From contig CP136063.1 in NCBI GenBank assembly GCA_032622095.1, forward strand, positions 177,733,956 to 177,797,955: a DNA stretch of 64,000 nucleotides. The letters run 5' to 3'. A model generated the notes under the pieces. It made no database searches. It was not told the DNA's origin and was given only the letters and a program-made list of their open reading frames with translations. The DNA comes from Siphonodentalium dalli. Taxonomy: Eukaryota; Mollusca; Scaphopoda; Gadilida; Siphonodentaliidae. The position numbers and the translations under genes are program-made. Below, in pieces: positions 1 to 10,329 of this stretch (positions are counted from its first letter, which is position 1; every line of letters starts with the position of its first letter).

Positions 1-720
1 CGTACGATGGTGTACGTACCCATACAAAAATGTACCAAGGTATTTACCTAGGTAAATTTTACCATGGTATTTGTACCACGGTCAATTGATCACGTCGGTA
101 AATTTTACCAAGGTGAATTTTAGTACTTTACCAAGGTAGAAATTTACCAAGGTAAATATTGACCAAGGTAAAAATTTACCAAGGTATTTACCGAGGTAAA
201 TTTTACCATGGTTTTTGACCCCGGTCAATTGATCACGTCGGTAAATTTTACCAAGGTGAAAAAATCACGGTAAAACTTTACCATGGTGAAAATACCATGG
301 TAAAAGAACCTCGGTAAACTGTTGAAATACTACTGTAATTTTACCACAGTGAATTTAGCATGGTAAATTTTACCAAGATGTTCTACCAAGGTATTTGACC
401 TTGGTAGAACACCTTAGTAAAATTTACCACGCTATATTCACTGTGGCAAAATACTGAGGTATTTCAACAGTTTACCCAGGTTCTTTAACCGTGGTATTTT
501 CTAGAGTACCTAGTAAAAAAGTTGAATATATCAAGGTATATTCCCAGAGTTTACATGTATATGTGAATCTAGAATGGTAAAAATCCACCAAGGAAATTTG
601 ACGCAGTATCGATCTACCACCAATGAATAAGTACTAGGGTATGTCAGTTGAAAGTACCATGATACTTAATAGGTAAATACATATTAGAATCTACCCTGGT
701 AAAAGAACCAGGTGACACTT
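1..720. repeat. Degenerate ACCATGGTA/ACCAAGGTA repeat field
   Basis: The stretch is built from short near-palindromic words such as TACCAAGGTAAA and TTTACCATGGTA. A longer unit is repeated directly with a period of about 145 bp (about 33-115 and 178-262, sharing GGTCAATTGATCACGTCGG). A fold-back structure is centred near position 395, its arms covering roughly 290-390 and 400-500. No coding potential was seen. The same vocabulary recurs at 9780-10720. Confidence 0.75.
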
Positions 721-917
721 TGAAAATACCAAGGTGTAGTACGTACAGCAATCATGTAATTTAATTGAACCGATATACACACATCTACAATATCTAGTAC
801 TGGTACTAAGCATCTGTGATGTAATATTGCACGTCAGTTTTGGGGGAATTGATCAATGATATAAATTAGTATAATTGAGAAAATTTTGTTTAATATTCTA
901 ATTCTAGTTCATGTCGA

Positions 918-1054
918 TTATTCCCCGCTGGCCTCCGCCGATGCTGCCTTCTTCGCCTCTTCCTTCGGGCGTTTGCTGCAGTTCGCAAATTTTTGCGCGA
1001 TGTATTTGCGAACTTCTCTGTTTGTCCTCATCGGATGCTTTGCCACAACACGAT
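918..1054 (-). CDS. Possible last exon of an unrecognised gene
   Basis: On the minus strand a pyrimidine-rich stretch ends in TTTTCCAG at 1055-1062. It is followed by an open frame of about 45 codons that is GC-richer than its surroundings and ends in TAA at 918-920. The peptide is basic and alanine-rich, starting RVVAKHPMRTNREVRKYIAQ and ending in a Lys/Ala/Glu-rich tail. It looks like a genuine 3'-terminal coding exon, of a host gene or a transposon gene. I do not recognise the family. A partner upstream exon might be the decayed one at 2378-2895, but nothing links them except strand and order. Confidence 0.35.
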
Positions 1055-1579
1055 CTGGAAAATAACATAATTTTTATTTATTTTTTATTACGTCCAAATC
1101 TGTAGCAATTAGCAAACAGGTTAATTTATTCTAGTTTACGGTCATTCAAGTCATGTCGGTACTGAAATTACATATGTCCCATCAATAATAATGATGCAGT
1201 TCATGGAAGTTTTAACATGATACATGTATAACTAACTATAAGGATCTATAAGAGATTTTCAGAACAAAGAAGCAATATTTTCCTTAAACGAACTAACTAT
1301 ATCTGTAGATTCAAGAAAAACTAGTTATGGCGTAACATCAGTTATCATAGAATTGCCCATCTCGGCTTCATAGCTTGTGTCAGATGTCTTAATCCACACA
1401 TACATGTATATGTAGACATAAACAGTTCAAACCTGTCTTAACTCGATATTTTGGTGTTCGATTTAGACAGATGAATTATAACAGACTTAGTACATGAATG
1501 TACTGTACATCTACATGTAGTGTACCGGGTACTTAAGTCACAGCATGGTATGAAAAGCCGCATCAGAGCTAATTTATTA

Positions 1580-2121
1580 GTACTCTTACCTGCCTAATAA
1601 TAGTGATGGCCAAATAATAGTGATGCGTGGAATTGTGGGCTGAAATTAATATAACAATTACACGATTTTGGAGGGAATTACGGTCTGTTAGTGGCTCAAC
1701 AGAAATGTTGTACAGTCCAAGGTCTTATTAGTACGTGGCACGAGACGAAGTCGAGGGCCACTAATAAGACCGATGGCTGTACAACATTTATGTAGGGCCA
1801 CTAACAGACCGTAATGCCCGACAAAGGCATGCTATTACTATTATTACCACTGGCGTCACGTGACGTGTCGGGCGGATATGAAATCTCATTAGTCGCCCGA
1901 CGCCCGACACAATTAAATTTGTTGTGCATTATAGCTTTTTATCGTATCAATAAATCTATGCTAATGTACAGGTAGTGCCTTATAAAGTGGTAATAATAAT
2001 ATTTAGTGATGGCCTTTTCACTAGAGAGCTGTGTATCATTGCCAAATAATAGTGATGGGTGGAATTTTGGCTCCAATTTTAATAATCGTCACGTCACTAT
2101 TATTAGGCATGTAAGAGTACG
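1580..2121. mobile_element. Fold-back MITE-like element with inner hairpin
   Basis: The ends are inverted repeats: AGTACTCTTACCTGCCTAAT at the left matches ATTAGGCATGTAAGAGTAC at the right with few mismatches. Each is followed by copies of AATAATAGTGATGG. Inside, about 1675-1815 forms a second inverted repeat (GGTCTGTTAGTGGC against GCCACTAACAGACC). This suggests either a nested insertion or a multi-arm fold-back. No transposase reading frame is present, so it would be non-autonomous. Confidence 0.55.
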
Positions 2122-2377
2122 TCGCACAGCAACAACCTGTCAAAGTGCAATTATTCATTTCCGGCATCTTGTTATTTTAACCATTGGTATGTACATGAGA
2201 TCATGTTAACAGATAATATTGTCACCACATGTCTGGACATGTAGCGCAGGATGTGACCTACCATCATGCAACCATGCAGTCGTATCCCTTTCGGCCTGAG
2301 CGGGCTACATGTGTGTATATATCCCAATCGGCAAGTGTGCCGGACCTGATTACTTTTAAATAAAGACTCACGTACCT

Positions 2378-2895
2378 CATCGTCACTGGCTTGAAGTTGT
2401 TCAAGTTCGATTTGGACTGATTCATTTCCATCGTTAGCAAATCCGTAGTCTTGAAATGTCACATTGTCACCAATCTCTTAACATACTTCCTCTGAGTCGA
2501 TATCTTCTTCAACTTGAAGCTCATATTCAATATCTGACTGCGGAACTGACGGCCGCGGAACCATTGAATCCTGTGTTTCTTGTTGATCATTTAGCATATT
2601 CAGTTGAACTTGTTCATTAACATTATGTTCAACTTGTTCCATTTCATTAGGTGTTGCAAAGTCTGAGTCATTTTACACTGTATTTGAGACACTTTCACTT
2701 TGAGAATTGTGGCCGGCATCATTGTCACTTTCAGTTTCACTGTGTTCACAAGTTGAAGTTCCACTTGCAGTCGAATCGAAACGATCAGCGTCACGCCTCC
2801 AGCTAGTTGTGCTTTTTGGAATATTCTCACTTGGGTCCTCAAAGTATCGTTTATAATGTTTAAGTTTGTCCTTCGATATAACGAGGAGAATGATT
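2378..2895 (-). pseudogene. Decayed acidic exon, transposon-like
   Basis: Read on the minus strand this frame gives a Lys/Tyr-rich start (KHYKRYFEDPSENIPKST), then a long Glu/Asp/Ser/Gln-rich stretch. Two stop codons interrupt it (near 2675 and near 2478). The frame ends at GAG followed by GTACGTGAG, a good splice donor. The opening resembles the N-termini of some CACTA-type transposon proteins of invertebrates, which is family impression rather than proof. Because of the stops I call it a pseudogene. Confidence 0.35.
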
Positions 2896-3082
2896 CGTTA
2901 CTAGCTTCGAAAACAAAATGAAAATCTATACCGCCAAAAACATTGGAACTGACGGAAGTTGTTGTTGTTGTTGACTTCCGCTATTCACTATCCGTTGAAT
3001 AAGAACTCATGTGCTGTGTTCCCTCAGGTATTATCACTACAATTACTAATACACTCTACTTCATAACGGAAAGGTCGGATTT

Positions 3083-4033
3083 TCAAATTATTTTCAATGT
3101 AGCCGAACGGAAGCCTCGAACTGCCTTCTGGATAATTTGCTGCATAGTCATATTTAAATAAGAGCTATCTCCAATCAGTGATCTGGCATTAATCATTCTT
3201 TTACCAACCTCTACTTCAGTCTGAACGAACCCCATCTCGATCTCATTTATCATTTCTTCCCTTTCGACAGCATACAATGGACATTCCAGAATGAAATGGC
3301 ACACCGTTTCATTGTTACCGCATTCACAGCTTGTGGTGGTATCCTTTATGCATTTTCCGATGTGTCCCTTCAAGCTGGAGTGTCCGGATCTCAATCTGTT
3401 CATTTTATGTTGTATTCGTTCGTCATCGCTGATATGGTTCTTCACATATTTTACCGCCTCCACTATATTGGGGAATAGCTCTTCAGTGTGACGTGCCTTT
3501 TGCAGATTTGACCATTGAAACTGCCATTTCATCATTATATTTTTCTGCATGGCCTTCTTCAAATCTGTTACTGTATTGTTGGTCTCTTTTAAGTCCGAAT
3601 CTATCATCTCTGATGCATGTGCTTCCTCTTTGGCCGCACCATCTGCTACATCATTTCCCTTAATATTAATATGGCCTCCAACCCATTTAATATGTACATC
3701 CGCTCCACTGCTGTTTATAGTGTTGAGTTTCCTGCGGCACTCTGTTATGGTTTGGAAATATTTCTCAGGTACCCTGTTACCAGTCACTGCGTCTATAGCT
3801 GATTGGCAATCACAAATGATGCAGCTGTTTCTAAATCCTCTGGATGTGATCCATTTCTCGATGAAGGTTATGGCAAGTAGCAGACCTCTTATCTCGTCGT
3901 GGTAGTTATTACTATCCTTGCTAACGGATTCTTTCAGTATAACTGGTTCTGAATTAAGGCCATCTAGATATATAACAGCAGCTGCACCAGTTGGACCTGG
4001 ATTTCCTAGTGATGACCCGTCAGTGAAGACCAT
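3083..4033 (-). CDS. LINE RNase H domain and C-terminal zinc finger (3' part of ORF2)
   Basis: This 316-residue open stretch begins at FTDGSSLGNPGPTGAA, a textbook RNase H start with its first catalytic Asp. The other acidic residues follow in HDEIRGLLLAI (Glu), IICDCQSAID (Asp) and GNDVADGAAK (Asp). A cysteine/histidine cluster of the type CxC-x8-HFxxxCP lies near residues 240-255 and is typical of the tail of I-like ORF2 proteins. The domain removes RNA from the RNA-DNA hybrid during target-primed reverse transcription. It is separated by a stop near 4076 from the upstream reverse transcriptase remains, so it is a fragment of a broken polyprotein, not an independent gene. Confidence 0.8.
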   Translation of the reverse strand: MVFTDGSSLGNPGPTGAAAVIYLDGLNSEPVILKESVSKDSNNYHDEIRGLLLAITFIEKWITSRGFRNSCIICDCQSAIDAVTGNRVPEKYFQTITECRRKLNTINSSGADVHIKWVGGHINIKGNDVADGAAKEEAHASEMIDSDLKETNNTVTDLKKAMQKNIMMKWQFQWSNLQKARHTEELFPNIVEAVKYVKNHISDDERIQHKMNRLRSGHSSLKGHIGKCIKDTTTSCECGNNETVCHFILECPLYAVEREEMINEIEMGFVQTEVEVGKRMINARSLIGDSSYLNMTMQQIIQKAVRGFRSATLKII

Positions 4034-6226
4034 GATGTTGTTCCGATCACTTCCATTCAGGTATTTGGTTATGTCTTATCGGGCTGCTTCCTTCTGAGAT
4101 TTTGAACGAGTCGCTGCATTACCCAATTCGATGTCAGACTTTGGACTAGTTATGACAGCAACTCCGCACAGGAACATGTCTTTCTCGTACTTTGGCTGTG
4201 GCTCCAGATTGAATTCTGTCGTACCGAGCATGTATCTTTGCTTCATTTGAGAGCCTCCCCGTTTCACAATAGCCTCGTCCAACACTCTCCTTAGCAACGA
4301 CCCTTCTTTAGTCTGTTTCACTCGTATAAACTATCGTGCTGCCAATTCCCGAAGCCTAAACCTCAATGGTGTTGTTGCTGTGATGACTTCCAGCGTCTCA
4401 GTTGGTGTTGACACCATAGCTCCGCTTGCAGTCAGAAGGGCTGATCGATGAACATCTTCCAGTGAATTAAGATGAGTCTCTTTTGTTGTCATCCAAGCCG
4501 GATATGCATACTCTAACAATGGCCGGATAAATGTCTGGTAAAGCTGTATAAACACCTTCATATTGGCTTTGTTAAATCTACTCAAGATGTTCAGAGCATT
4601 TGATGCCTTGATCTTCACATTCTGTACCTGTTCATCGAACTTCAGTTTTTCGTCAATTATGACCCCGAGGACCTACTTATACGACACCCTCTTCAGTTGT
4701 TTTCCATTCATGTATATACTTGGCACCGTTAATGTAGCCTCTGTGGAGAAGTGGATATAGTCAGTCTTGTCTGCATTTATGCAAATGTGCCATCTGTTAC
4801 ACCATTGTTGGACCTTTTCCAGACTTCCATTCGTTGATAACTGCACTTCCTTAACATCTTTTCCTTCATTAAGAATGGTCATATCATCAGAAAAGTATGT
4901 TGTTTTACAATTTCCCATTGTTGGCATGTCGCTTGTGTGTATGATGAATAGAATAGGGCTAGGCCAATCTGTGTCTTTATCCAAGGGCTTATATAGGAGT
5001 TGACCATGCTCCTACTCTTTCTGTTGCACAAGAATTTCTTGATATACTGTACAATTATTCCCTCTAGTCCTAGATTGTGAAGTTTGTATAGAATACCCAG
5101 TCTCATTACTGAGTCGAAGGCGCCCTCAAAATCCACGAATGTCATCACCCCATGCATCTGCTCATTTACACAGACCTGAGCTCCTTGTGTGATTTGCAGT
5201 AGCGCCTGTGTAGTACTGTGCTGTTTCCTATATGCAAACTGATGCTCATGTATCCAATCAAAAGCTTCCGCCTTCCAGATCAGTCTGTAAGTTACCAACC
5301 GCTCGTAGATTTTCCCAACTATACTTGTCAAGCTGATCGGTCTGTAACTTTTCTCTGTATTATAATTGTCTTTTCCTGGCTTTGGCATATACACTTTATT
5401 TTCCTGGCAGAATTGGCAGGTACTCGTCCAGTCTTCCAGCAGGAATTGAAAAATGTTGTTAAAGGCACGTGAGGCCTTAGTTGTCGAAAATATTCATATT
5501 TGTTCCAATCACCGTAAACAGAAAAAACAGTAAAACGCATACAGTTTCGTTCATATATACCATGACCATCGCGTAAACAACTTGTTATCACAAAGACCTA
5601 CTATATTTGACCTAAGCAAGAGCCTGATTGTGTTACAGAAGACAGCACAATGCTACTGGCTAATCACACACAAATGGCATAAACGCTCTTTATTAGTTCC
5701 ATATCAGGAATTCACCCACAAAGAACGCTCTTTATGTTTACCATCATAATATAAAGAAACACCAGAAAAGTAACTTTTTATGCTTTTGTTTACATAACAA
5801 TTATTGTCAACCATATGACAATAACATACTGTTTATGCGATATTTCTTATTTGTATACGGACAAAGTCTGTCTACATTTTGATGTTCTTTCTGTTTGTGG
5901 CGGTTTTTGACGGTTGGAAATATTTTCACAGGATACCCACCGCCAAGGCCAACCGTACCTTTAAAGCTTGCTCCATAATTTCTCCACTCCTTGTGATAAA
6001 TAATGGTAATATTTTGTCAGGGCCTGGTGCAGAACTTTTATTCATCTGCGATATAGCACATTTAACTTCCTCCTCTGTAATATCCGAGTTTACAGTATCA
6101 TCTCCTTATATTTGCCCTGTAGCTTCGACCATGATCTCTGTCAGTTGAGTCTCGAGTGACTTCTCCCATGCAGTATCGAAGTTGGTAGTGTTTGCCTGTG
6201 GGCGATGGATATGAACATCTTCAAGT
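4034..6226 (-). pseudogene. LINE reverse transcriptase region, broken
   Basis: Successive minus-strand frames give reverse transcriptase blocks in the correct order. They are SAPGPDK (fingers, about 6020), SYRPISLTSIVGKIYERL (about 5330), the motif A region FVDFEGAFDSV (about 5120), a motif C equivalent reading FSDDM instead of the usual Y-A-D-D (about 4880), and the thumb/connection FIRPLLEYAYPAW (about 4510). Frame changes occur near 6300 and 4985. Stops lie near 6106, 4673, 4331 and 4076. The 5459-5964 insertion cuts the region between the SAPGPDK and SYRPISLTS blocks. The protein cannot be made from this copy. Confidence 0.8.
5459..5964. mobile_element. TTAA-flanked non-autonomous DNA transposon nested in the LINE
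   Basis: The element is bounded by TTAA on both sides (5459-5462 and 5961-5964). Its imperfect inverted ends begin AAGGCACG / CGTACCTT and continue through a shared AAAATATT and ACAGAAA block. On either side the LINE reading frame can be followed directly from one flank to the other, so the insertion site is confirmed. TTAA targets are typical of piggyBac and Kolobok superfamilies; which applies here cannot be decided. Related sequence occurs at about 10745-11065, and end-like pieces at 33510-33610 and 35740-35890. Confidence 0.7.
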
Positions 6227-8227
6227 TTATCTGAGATATCTTTGTCTTCTGACGCATACTTGTCCGTACCATATTTGATTGGCTGTACTGTTTTTACCCA
6301 TTGGATCACCCATTTTCCTTATCGTGTCCCAGAATTGTTGTTGTGAGCACTTATTTAGTTCTTTGCATTTCTTGTTCCAGTATTCAGCCTTACTATCCAC
6401 AATCACTTCTTCTAACTTCTCAAGAGCTATTTTATAATTCTGTTCATTATTCTGATCTGATCGCTGCTGCCATCGTCTTCGTAATATTTTGCATTTGTTA
6501 TATAGCTGTCTCATCTTCTCCTTCCAGTAATGCTTCGAATGACTAGTTATTGTTTTCCGAGGTATAACCTCCTCTGCTGTACCCATTACAATCTCACAGA
6601 AATCTTCATATGTTTTATCTATGTCAGCTCCATCAATTGAATCCATCCATTCTTTTAGTTTTGGCTGTATTGCTGTCTGCCATGCAATCCAGTCGCACTC
6701 TTCAAATTTCCATTTCTCCAACCGTATATCTGGCAAGACTTTTTTAATATTAAGAATAATAGGAGAATGGTCAGTCCGAAGATAGGCACAATTGTTCACA
6801 GACCATTCCATATTTTGTGTGGGTATCCCTCTGGTTGATGTCAGGTCCAGAGCAGAAGAAATGCCATTCATCCATGTATGCTGACCATCATTGTGCAAAG
6901 TGAGCTTGAATCTGGACTTCATTTGCACCATTTTCCATCCCATTTTGAAACTCTTTGATGCCTCTTTTGTAAATACTGGGTTATTTTCCCACATCTTATT
7001 CCGTGCATTGAAGTCTCCGACAATCAGGAGGTTGTTGTATTGGATACCAGATATTACTCTTTCCAATTGGCATAAATCATAAATTTTCTCAGGTGGAATA
7101 TATATATTTTCAAGAATAAATTTCACATTCTCATGAAATATTTTACACCAGACTGCCTCAATGTTTGTATCCAAGTGTTGCATTGTTACATACTTTATGC
7201 CTGGTCGAATCAGTGTAGCAACACCACCCCCATCACATCCATTGTTGAAATTCCTGTTTTTTAGAACACAGTTCCAATTTTTGAAATATAGTTTTTCAAC
7301 CTTGGACTTAGTTTCATGTAGGCAAAGAATATCAATCTGGTTCCTATCCACAAATTGTTCCAACAATAACTTTGATGTGTTAAAGGTGTTAGTATTTAAG
7401 TGACAAATCTTCATAGTTGATGACGATTGAATGAATCCAATAAAGTTTATAATCACAATAAAGAATATATAGTTTATAATCATATTAAAGAATATATAAC
7501 GATATGATTTCTGATATATGTTATATACCTGTCCTTGTAGTTGTAAGCGAGCAGAAATGGTTTTGTCCAACTCAATATATTTTGAACAATTCCTAGAGTT
7601 GGCTCTATGACATCCACCACAGTTTATGCATTTAATATTCTTGTGACTATCACAACATCTTGTGTGATGAGGACCAGCACACACTCCACCGGATGCCGAA
7701 TTTTCACATAGATCAGATGTATGTCCATATAAATTGCAGTTAAAACAGCATATGGGTCTAATTGTTTTAAAAGCTGAACAATTATAGGAGTTGTTGAATA
7801 ATCTCAGATCGGCTGTGATTAAATGTTGAATGAAGACTGGGTCATCCGATGTTATTTTGATCACAGGTAGAGCTCTTCGCGTGTCCGTATATTTCAGTCT
7901 CTTCACTTTAACATCCTTGTGGTAGTACGTCGAAATATAGTCTATAATATGATCGGTCTCTATCCTTTTATTTACATTTTTCACAATAACAGAATTACCT
8001 TTATATTTTGGCTCATGAATTGATAACTGGTTACCACTGTTATTAAAAGCACTTGATGACCATGGTGTTTTGATAATATCCAGATCCTCTTTGGAGTGTA
8101 GGTGGATGACTACCCCTCCTATTGGTAACTGATGAGCATACTGTACTTTAATATCCCCTTTGTGTTTGGTAATTTCCCCTTTAACTCGTTTAGGACGGGA
8201 AACGGATATATCCGTTTCCCAAAACAT
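6227..8227 (-). CDS. LINE zinc-knuckle protein fused to endonuclease (ORF1 + start of ORF2)
   Basis: A 666-residue frame. Residues about 155-215 hold zinc knuckles and Cys/His clusters (CFNCNLYGHTSDLC and CINCGGCHRANSRNC), as in gag-like ORF1 proteins that bind element RNA. A low-complexity Ile/Phe/Asn linker (about 7430-7540) built on a short tandem repeat joins it to an endonuclease/exonuclease/phosphatase domain. That domain starts at MKICHLNTNTF (Met codon at 7412-7414), with HETK, VGDFNARNKMW and RTDHSPI as its active-site blocks. Loss of the normal ORF1 stop probably fused the two proteins. The frame runs out of register at 6227-6310, upstream of the reverse transcriptase. Confidence 0.75.
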   Translation of the reverse strand: MFWETDISVSRPKRVKGEITKHKGDIKVQYAHQLPIGGVVIHLHSKEDLDIIKTPWSSSAFNNSGNQLSIHEPKYKGNSVIVKNVNKRIETDHIIDYISTYYHKDVKVKRLKYTDTRRALPVIKITSDDPVFIQHLITADLRLFNNSYNCSAFKTIRPICCFNCNLYGHTSDLCENSASGGVCAGPHHTRCCDSHKNIKCINCGGCHRANSRNCSKYIELDKTISARLQLQGQVYNIYQKSYRYIFFNMIINYIFFIVIINFIGFIQSSSTMKICHLNTNTFNTSKLLLEQFVDRNQIDILCLHETKSKVEKLYFKNWNCVLKNRNFNNGCDGGGVATLIRPGIKYVTMQHLDTNIEAVWCKIFHENVKFILENIYIPPEKIYDLCQLERVISGIQYNNLLIVGDFNARNKMWENNPVFTKEASKSFKMGWKMVQMKSRFKLTLHNDGQHTWMNGISSALDLTSTRGIPTQNMEWSVNNCAYLRTDHSPIILNIKKVLPDIRLEKWKFEECDWIAWQTAIQPKLKEWMDSIDGADIDKTYEDFCEIVMGTAEEVIPRKTITSHSKHYWKEKMRQLYNKCKILRRRWQQRSDQNNEQNYKIALEKLEEVIVDSKAEYWNKKCKELNKCSQQQFWDTIRKMGDPMGKNSTANQIWYGQVCVRRQRYLR

Positions 8228-8263
8228 TACCTACAGGACGGGAAACGGATATATCCGTTTCCC
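8197..8263. repeat. Two identical 24-bp palindromes at the LINE 5' end
   Basis: Perfect palindromes built around AACGGATATATCCGTT and flanked by GGG/CCC occupy 8197-8220 and 8240-8263, 43 bp apart. Each is preceded by the same AGGAC. The first is read into the N-terminus of the LINE ORF1 frame. Tandem 5' monomers can act as promoters in some LINEs; here that role is only a guess. Confidence 0.8.
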
Positions 8264-8389
8264 ACTTCATGCACTTGTTATCATCGCATGAATCTTTTAT
8301 AATTAAATGTTTTGAGCATAGTAGCATGTATTCAATATAGGCCGATCACTCAGTGAGGGGTCCAGGAAGATGTAACCTAATTTTGGCGT

Positions 8390-8424
8390 CACGTGGGGGT
8401 CGCGTGACGTGATTCGTGACGTCA
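8390..8424 (+). promoter_or_regulatory. Possible promoter with E-box and CRE
   Basis: CACGTG (8390-8395), a further CGTGACGTG, and a perfect cAMP-response element TGACGTCA (8417-8424) cluster within 35 bp, just upstream of a short open frame. Such clustering near a start codon is suggestive of a promoter. There is no independent evidence. Confidence 0.3.
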
Positions 8425-8434
8425 TTGTTCCAAA

Positions 8435-8486
8435 ATGTCGGCGCCCAGTAGCCTAAGCCGTAGACGCGTAGACAAGTTTTCGGTTG
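8435..8486 (+). CDS. Possible first exon of an unrecognised gene
   Basis: ATG at 8435 follows the CRE/E-box cluster. It opens a 17-codon Ser/Arg-rich frame (MSAPSSLSRRRVDKFSV) ending at a plausible donor, G|GTAATC, at 8487. There is no homology call and no downstream exon was identified, so confidence is low. Confidence 0.2.
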
Positions 8487-8540
8487 GTAATCACCATGGC
8501 AGGTGAATCTTGACTCCTTCAGCGGAAGGAAAAAGAAGCG

Positions 8541-9248
8541 GGAGCAATTTAAGTATATTTCTGGATCATATTTTTTGGAAATTAATTACATTTGATTCAA
8601 AATGTCGCATGCAGACATCTCGTATACGAAATTACAGCCCCCAAACGCATAATTTTCCGAAAAACGGTTGCCATGTCAACCGGTCGCAAGTTGGTGGTAC
8701 ATGTATCTACCCAAAAATTTTGGAAGATTTATAGACCACGGATGATCACCCATATATTATGAGTTGTCACGTGGAGAATTATGTCATGACAAATAGTCTG
8801 GCCAGCATTAAATTAACGCATACATTGCTATAAAATGATATAAAAGTAAGCATTTTAACGTTAGAAAACGGGGGTTTGGTGGCCATTTTGAATGGCGCCC
8901 TCTGTCGGTGATGGGTGATTTTCGAGAAAGGTTAGTTCTAGATGTTGGCAAAATATTCCTGGATCATTTAACTTGGAAACCATTTATATTTGATTCAAAA
9001 TATCGCAAACATATCGTCATATAGCGAAATTACAGCCCCCAAAATCATAGATTTCCGAAAATATGTTGCTATGGCAACCGGTCGCAATTTGGTGGTATCT
9101 ACCCAAAATTCCTAGAAGATTTATAGACTACAGATGCACACCCATATATTATGAGTTGTCACGCGGAGAATTCTGCCATGGCAAATGGTCTGACCCAACA
9201 TTGAATAAACGCATAAATTGCTATAAAATTATATAAAAGTAAGCATTT
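8541..9248 (+). repeat. Imperfect direct repeat, about 310 bp, two copies
   Basis: Copy 1 (about 8541-8862) and copy 2 (about 8940-9248) share an ordered series of blocks: CTGGATCAT, ATTTGATTCAAAAT, GAAATTACAGCCCCCAAA, GGTCGCAA, CCCATATATTATGAGTTGTC and ATATAAAAGTAAGCATTT. The period is close to 397 bp. No open frame spans either copy. They may be remains of a dispersed element duplicated in tandem. Confidence 0.8.
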
Positions 9249-9870
9249 CTGTAAACAATCTCGTCTGTGAGTAATGTTTTCTCAAAAGAATCACGTCCCA
9301 AACGAGTTAATTGTCTGACTTGAGGAAAATTCGTTTGGGCTTAGTAGATTGTCAATGATCACAATAAATTTGTCAGTTGTGGAAGATGGCACTGGTAACG
9401 ATGTTTCCTTTTCTTCAGATGAGCTTGTGTTTGGCAAACTATTCACTTGAACGGAATCGGAAGTGGAAGTGGAGGTCGTCGATCGATAAGTGAGAATTAG
9501 CGAAACGGACAATTAAAAACGAACATGCGTAAAGCAGTTCATATTAGTATCATATAATGTATAAGATATCCGAGAATTTACCAGGGTAGATCAAAAGTGA
9601 CTCCACGGTTGTTCTGGATGTTGATACTTTGTCGATTCTAGATTGGAAAAGATTTACTGTGGTAGTCAGTTACTTACTACATCATCTACTTAGCCTTAGG
9701 TGGATATCAATTTGCTGTGATATTCCTGGTGTATATGTAGTACATGTATTCTGGATTAAATTAGAGTAATATTAACAATTATTTACTGGGAAACTGTAAT
9801 ATGCCTACCATGGTAAACAAACAAAAGGAGACATTTTACCTTTACCACATAATACATGGACATTTACCTG

Positions 9871-10175
9871 TTACCACCTATACTGTGTTCTACCATGATA
9901 AAAGTAACATCAATGTGGTCTCATGAAGTCATGTTAGTTACTGAGTTTTCACCAGAATTCTACCATGGTAATTTTCCACTTATTGTGGTCTACCATGGTA
10001 AAAGTAACTTTAATAATGTGACAAACACATTATTAAAGTAACTTTTACCATGGTAGACCACAATAAGTGGAAAATTACCATGGTAGAATTCTGGTGAAAA
10101 CTCAGTAACTAACATGACTTCATGAGACCACATTGATATTACTTTTATCATGGTAGAACACAGTATAGGTGGTAA
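9871..10175. mobile_element. Fold-back element with ~150-bp near-perfect arms
   Basis: Arms 9871-~10020 and ~10026-10175 are inverted copies of one another with very few mismatches around a loop of a few bases (ACAAA). The outer ends read TTACCACC / GGTGGTAA. Each arm contains several ACCATGGTA words, as in the field at 1-720. Reading frames on both strands here are just the two arms and are not genes. Confidence 0.85.
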
Positions 10176-10329
10176 TTTCACAATGGTATTCAACACTATG
10201 GGAAAAATACTGTGGCAGCAGTCTGGTGAGAACTGGAGTACCTGGAAAGTTTACTATGGTAGTATGCTGTGTTAAATACTCATAATAGAGTATACCTTAA
10301 TTGTTATATGGTATTATACTGTGGAAGCA

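Larger units (their letters stand above)
2950..8265 (-). mobile_element. Inactivated non-LTR retrotransposon (I-superfamily-like LINE)
   Basis: Minus-strand element carrying, in order, a zinc-knuckle gag-like region, apurinic-type endonuclease, reverse transcriptase, RNase H and a C-terminal zinc finger. This is the order known for the I superfamily of LINEs, where RNase H is retained. The 3' end is followed by a short (CAA)n run (minus sense) near 2956-2975, compatible with a simple-repeat tail. The 5' end lies at or just beyond two identical palindromes near 8.2 kb. Frameshifts, several stop codons and a nested TTAA element make it non-functional. Exact target-site duplications were not found. 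Confidence 0.8.

Noticed and set aside
911-1105. Plus-strand 64-codon frame
   Set aside because: It is the antisense shadow of the better-supported minus-strand exon at 918-1054.
9856-10196. Two similar ~65-codon frames on opposite strands
   Set aside because: They are the two arms of the fold-back element read from each side; similarity is explained by the palindrome.
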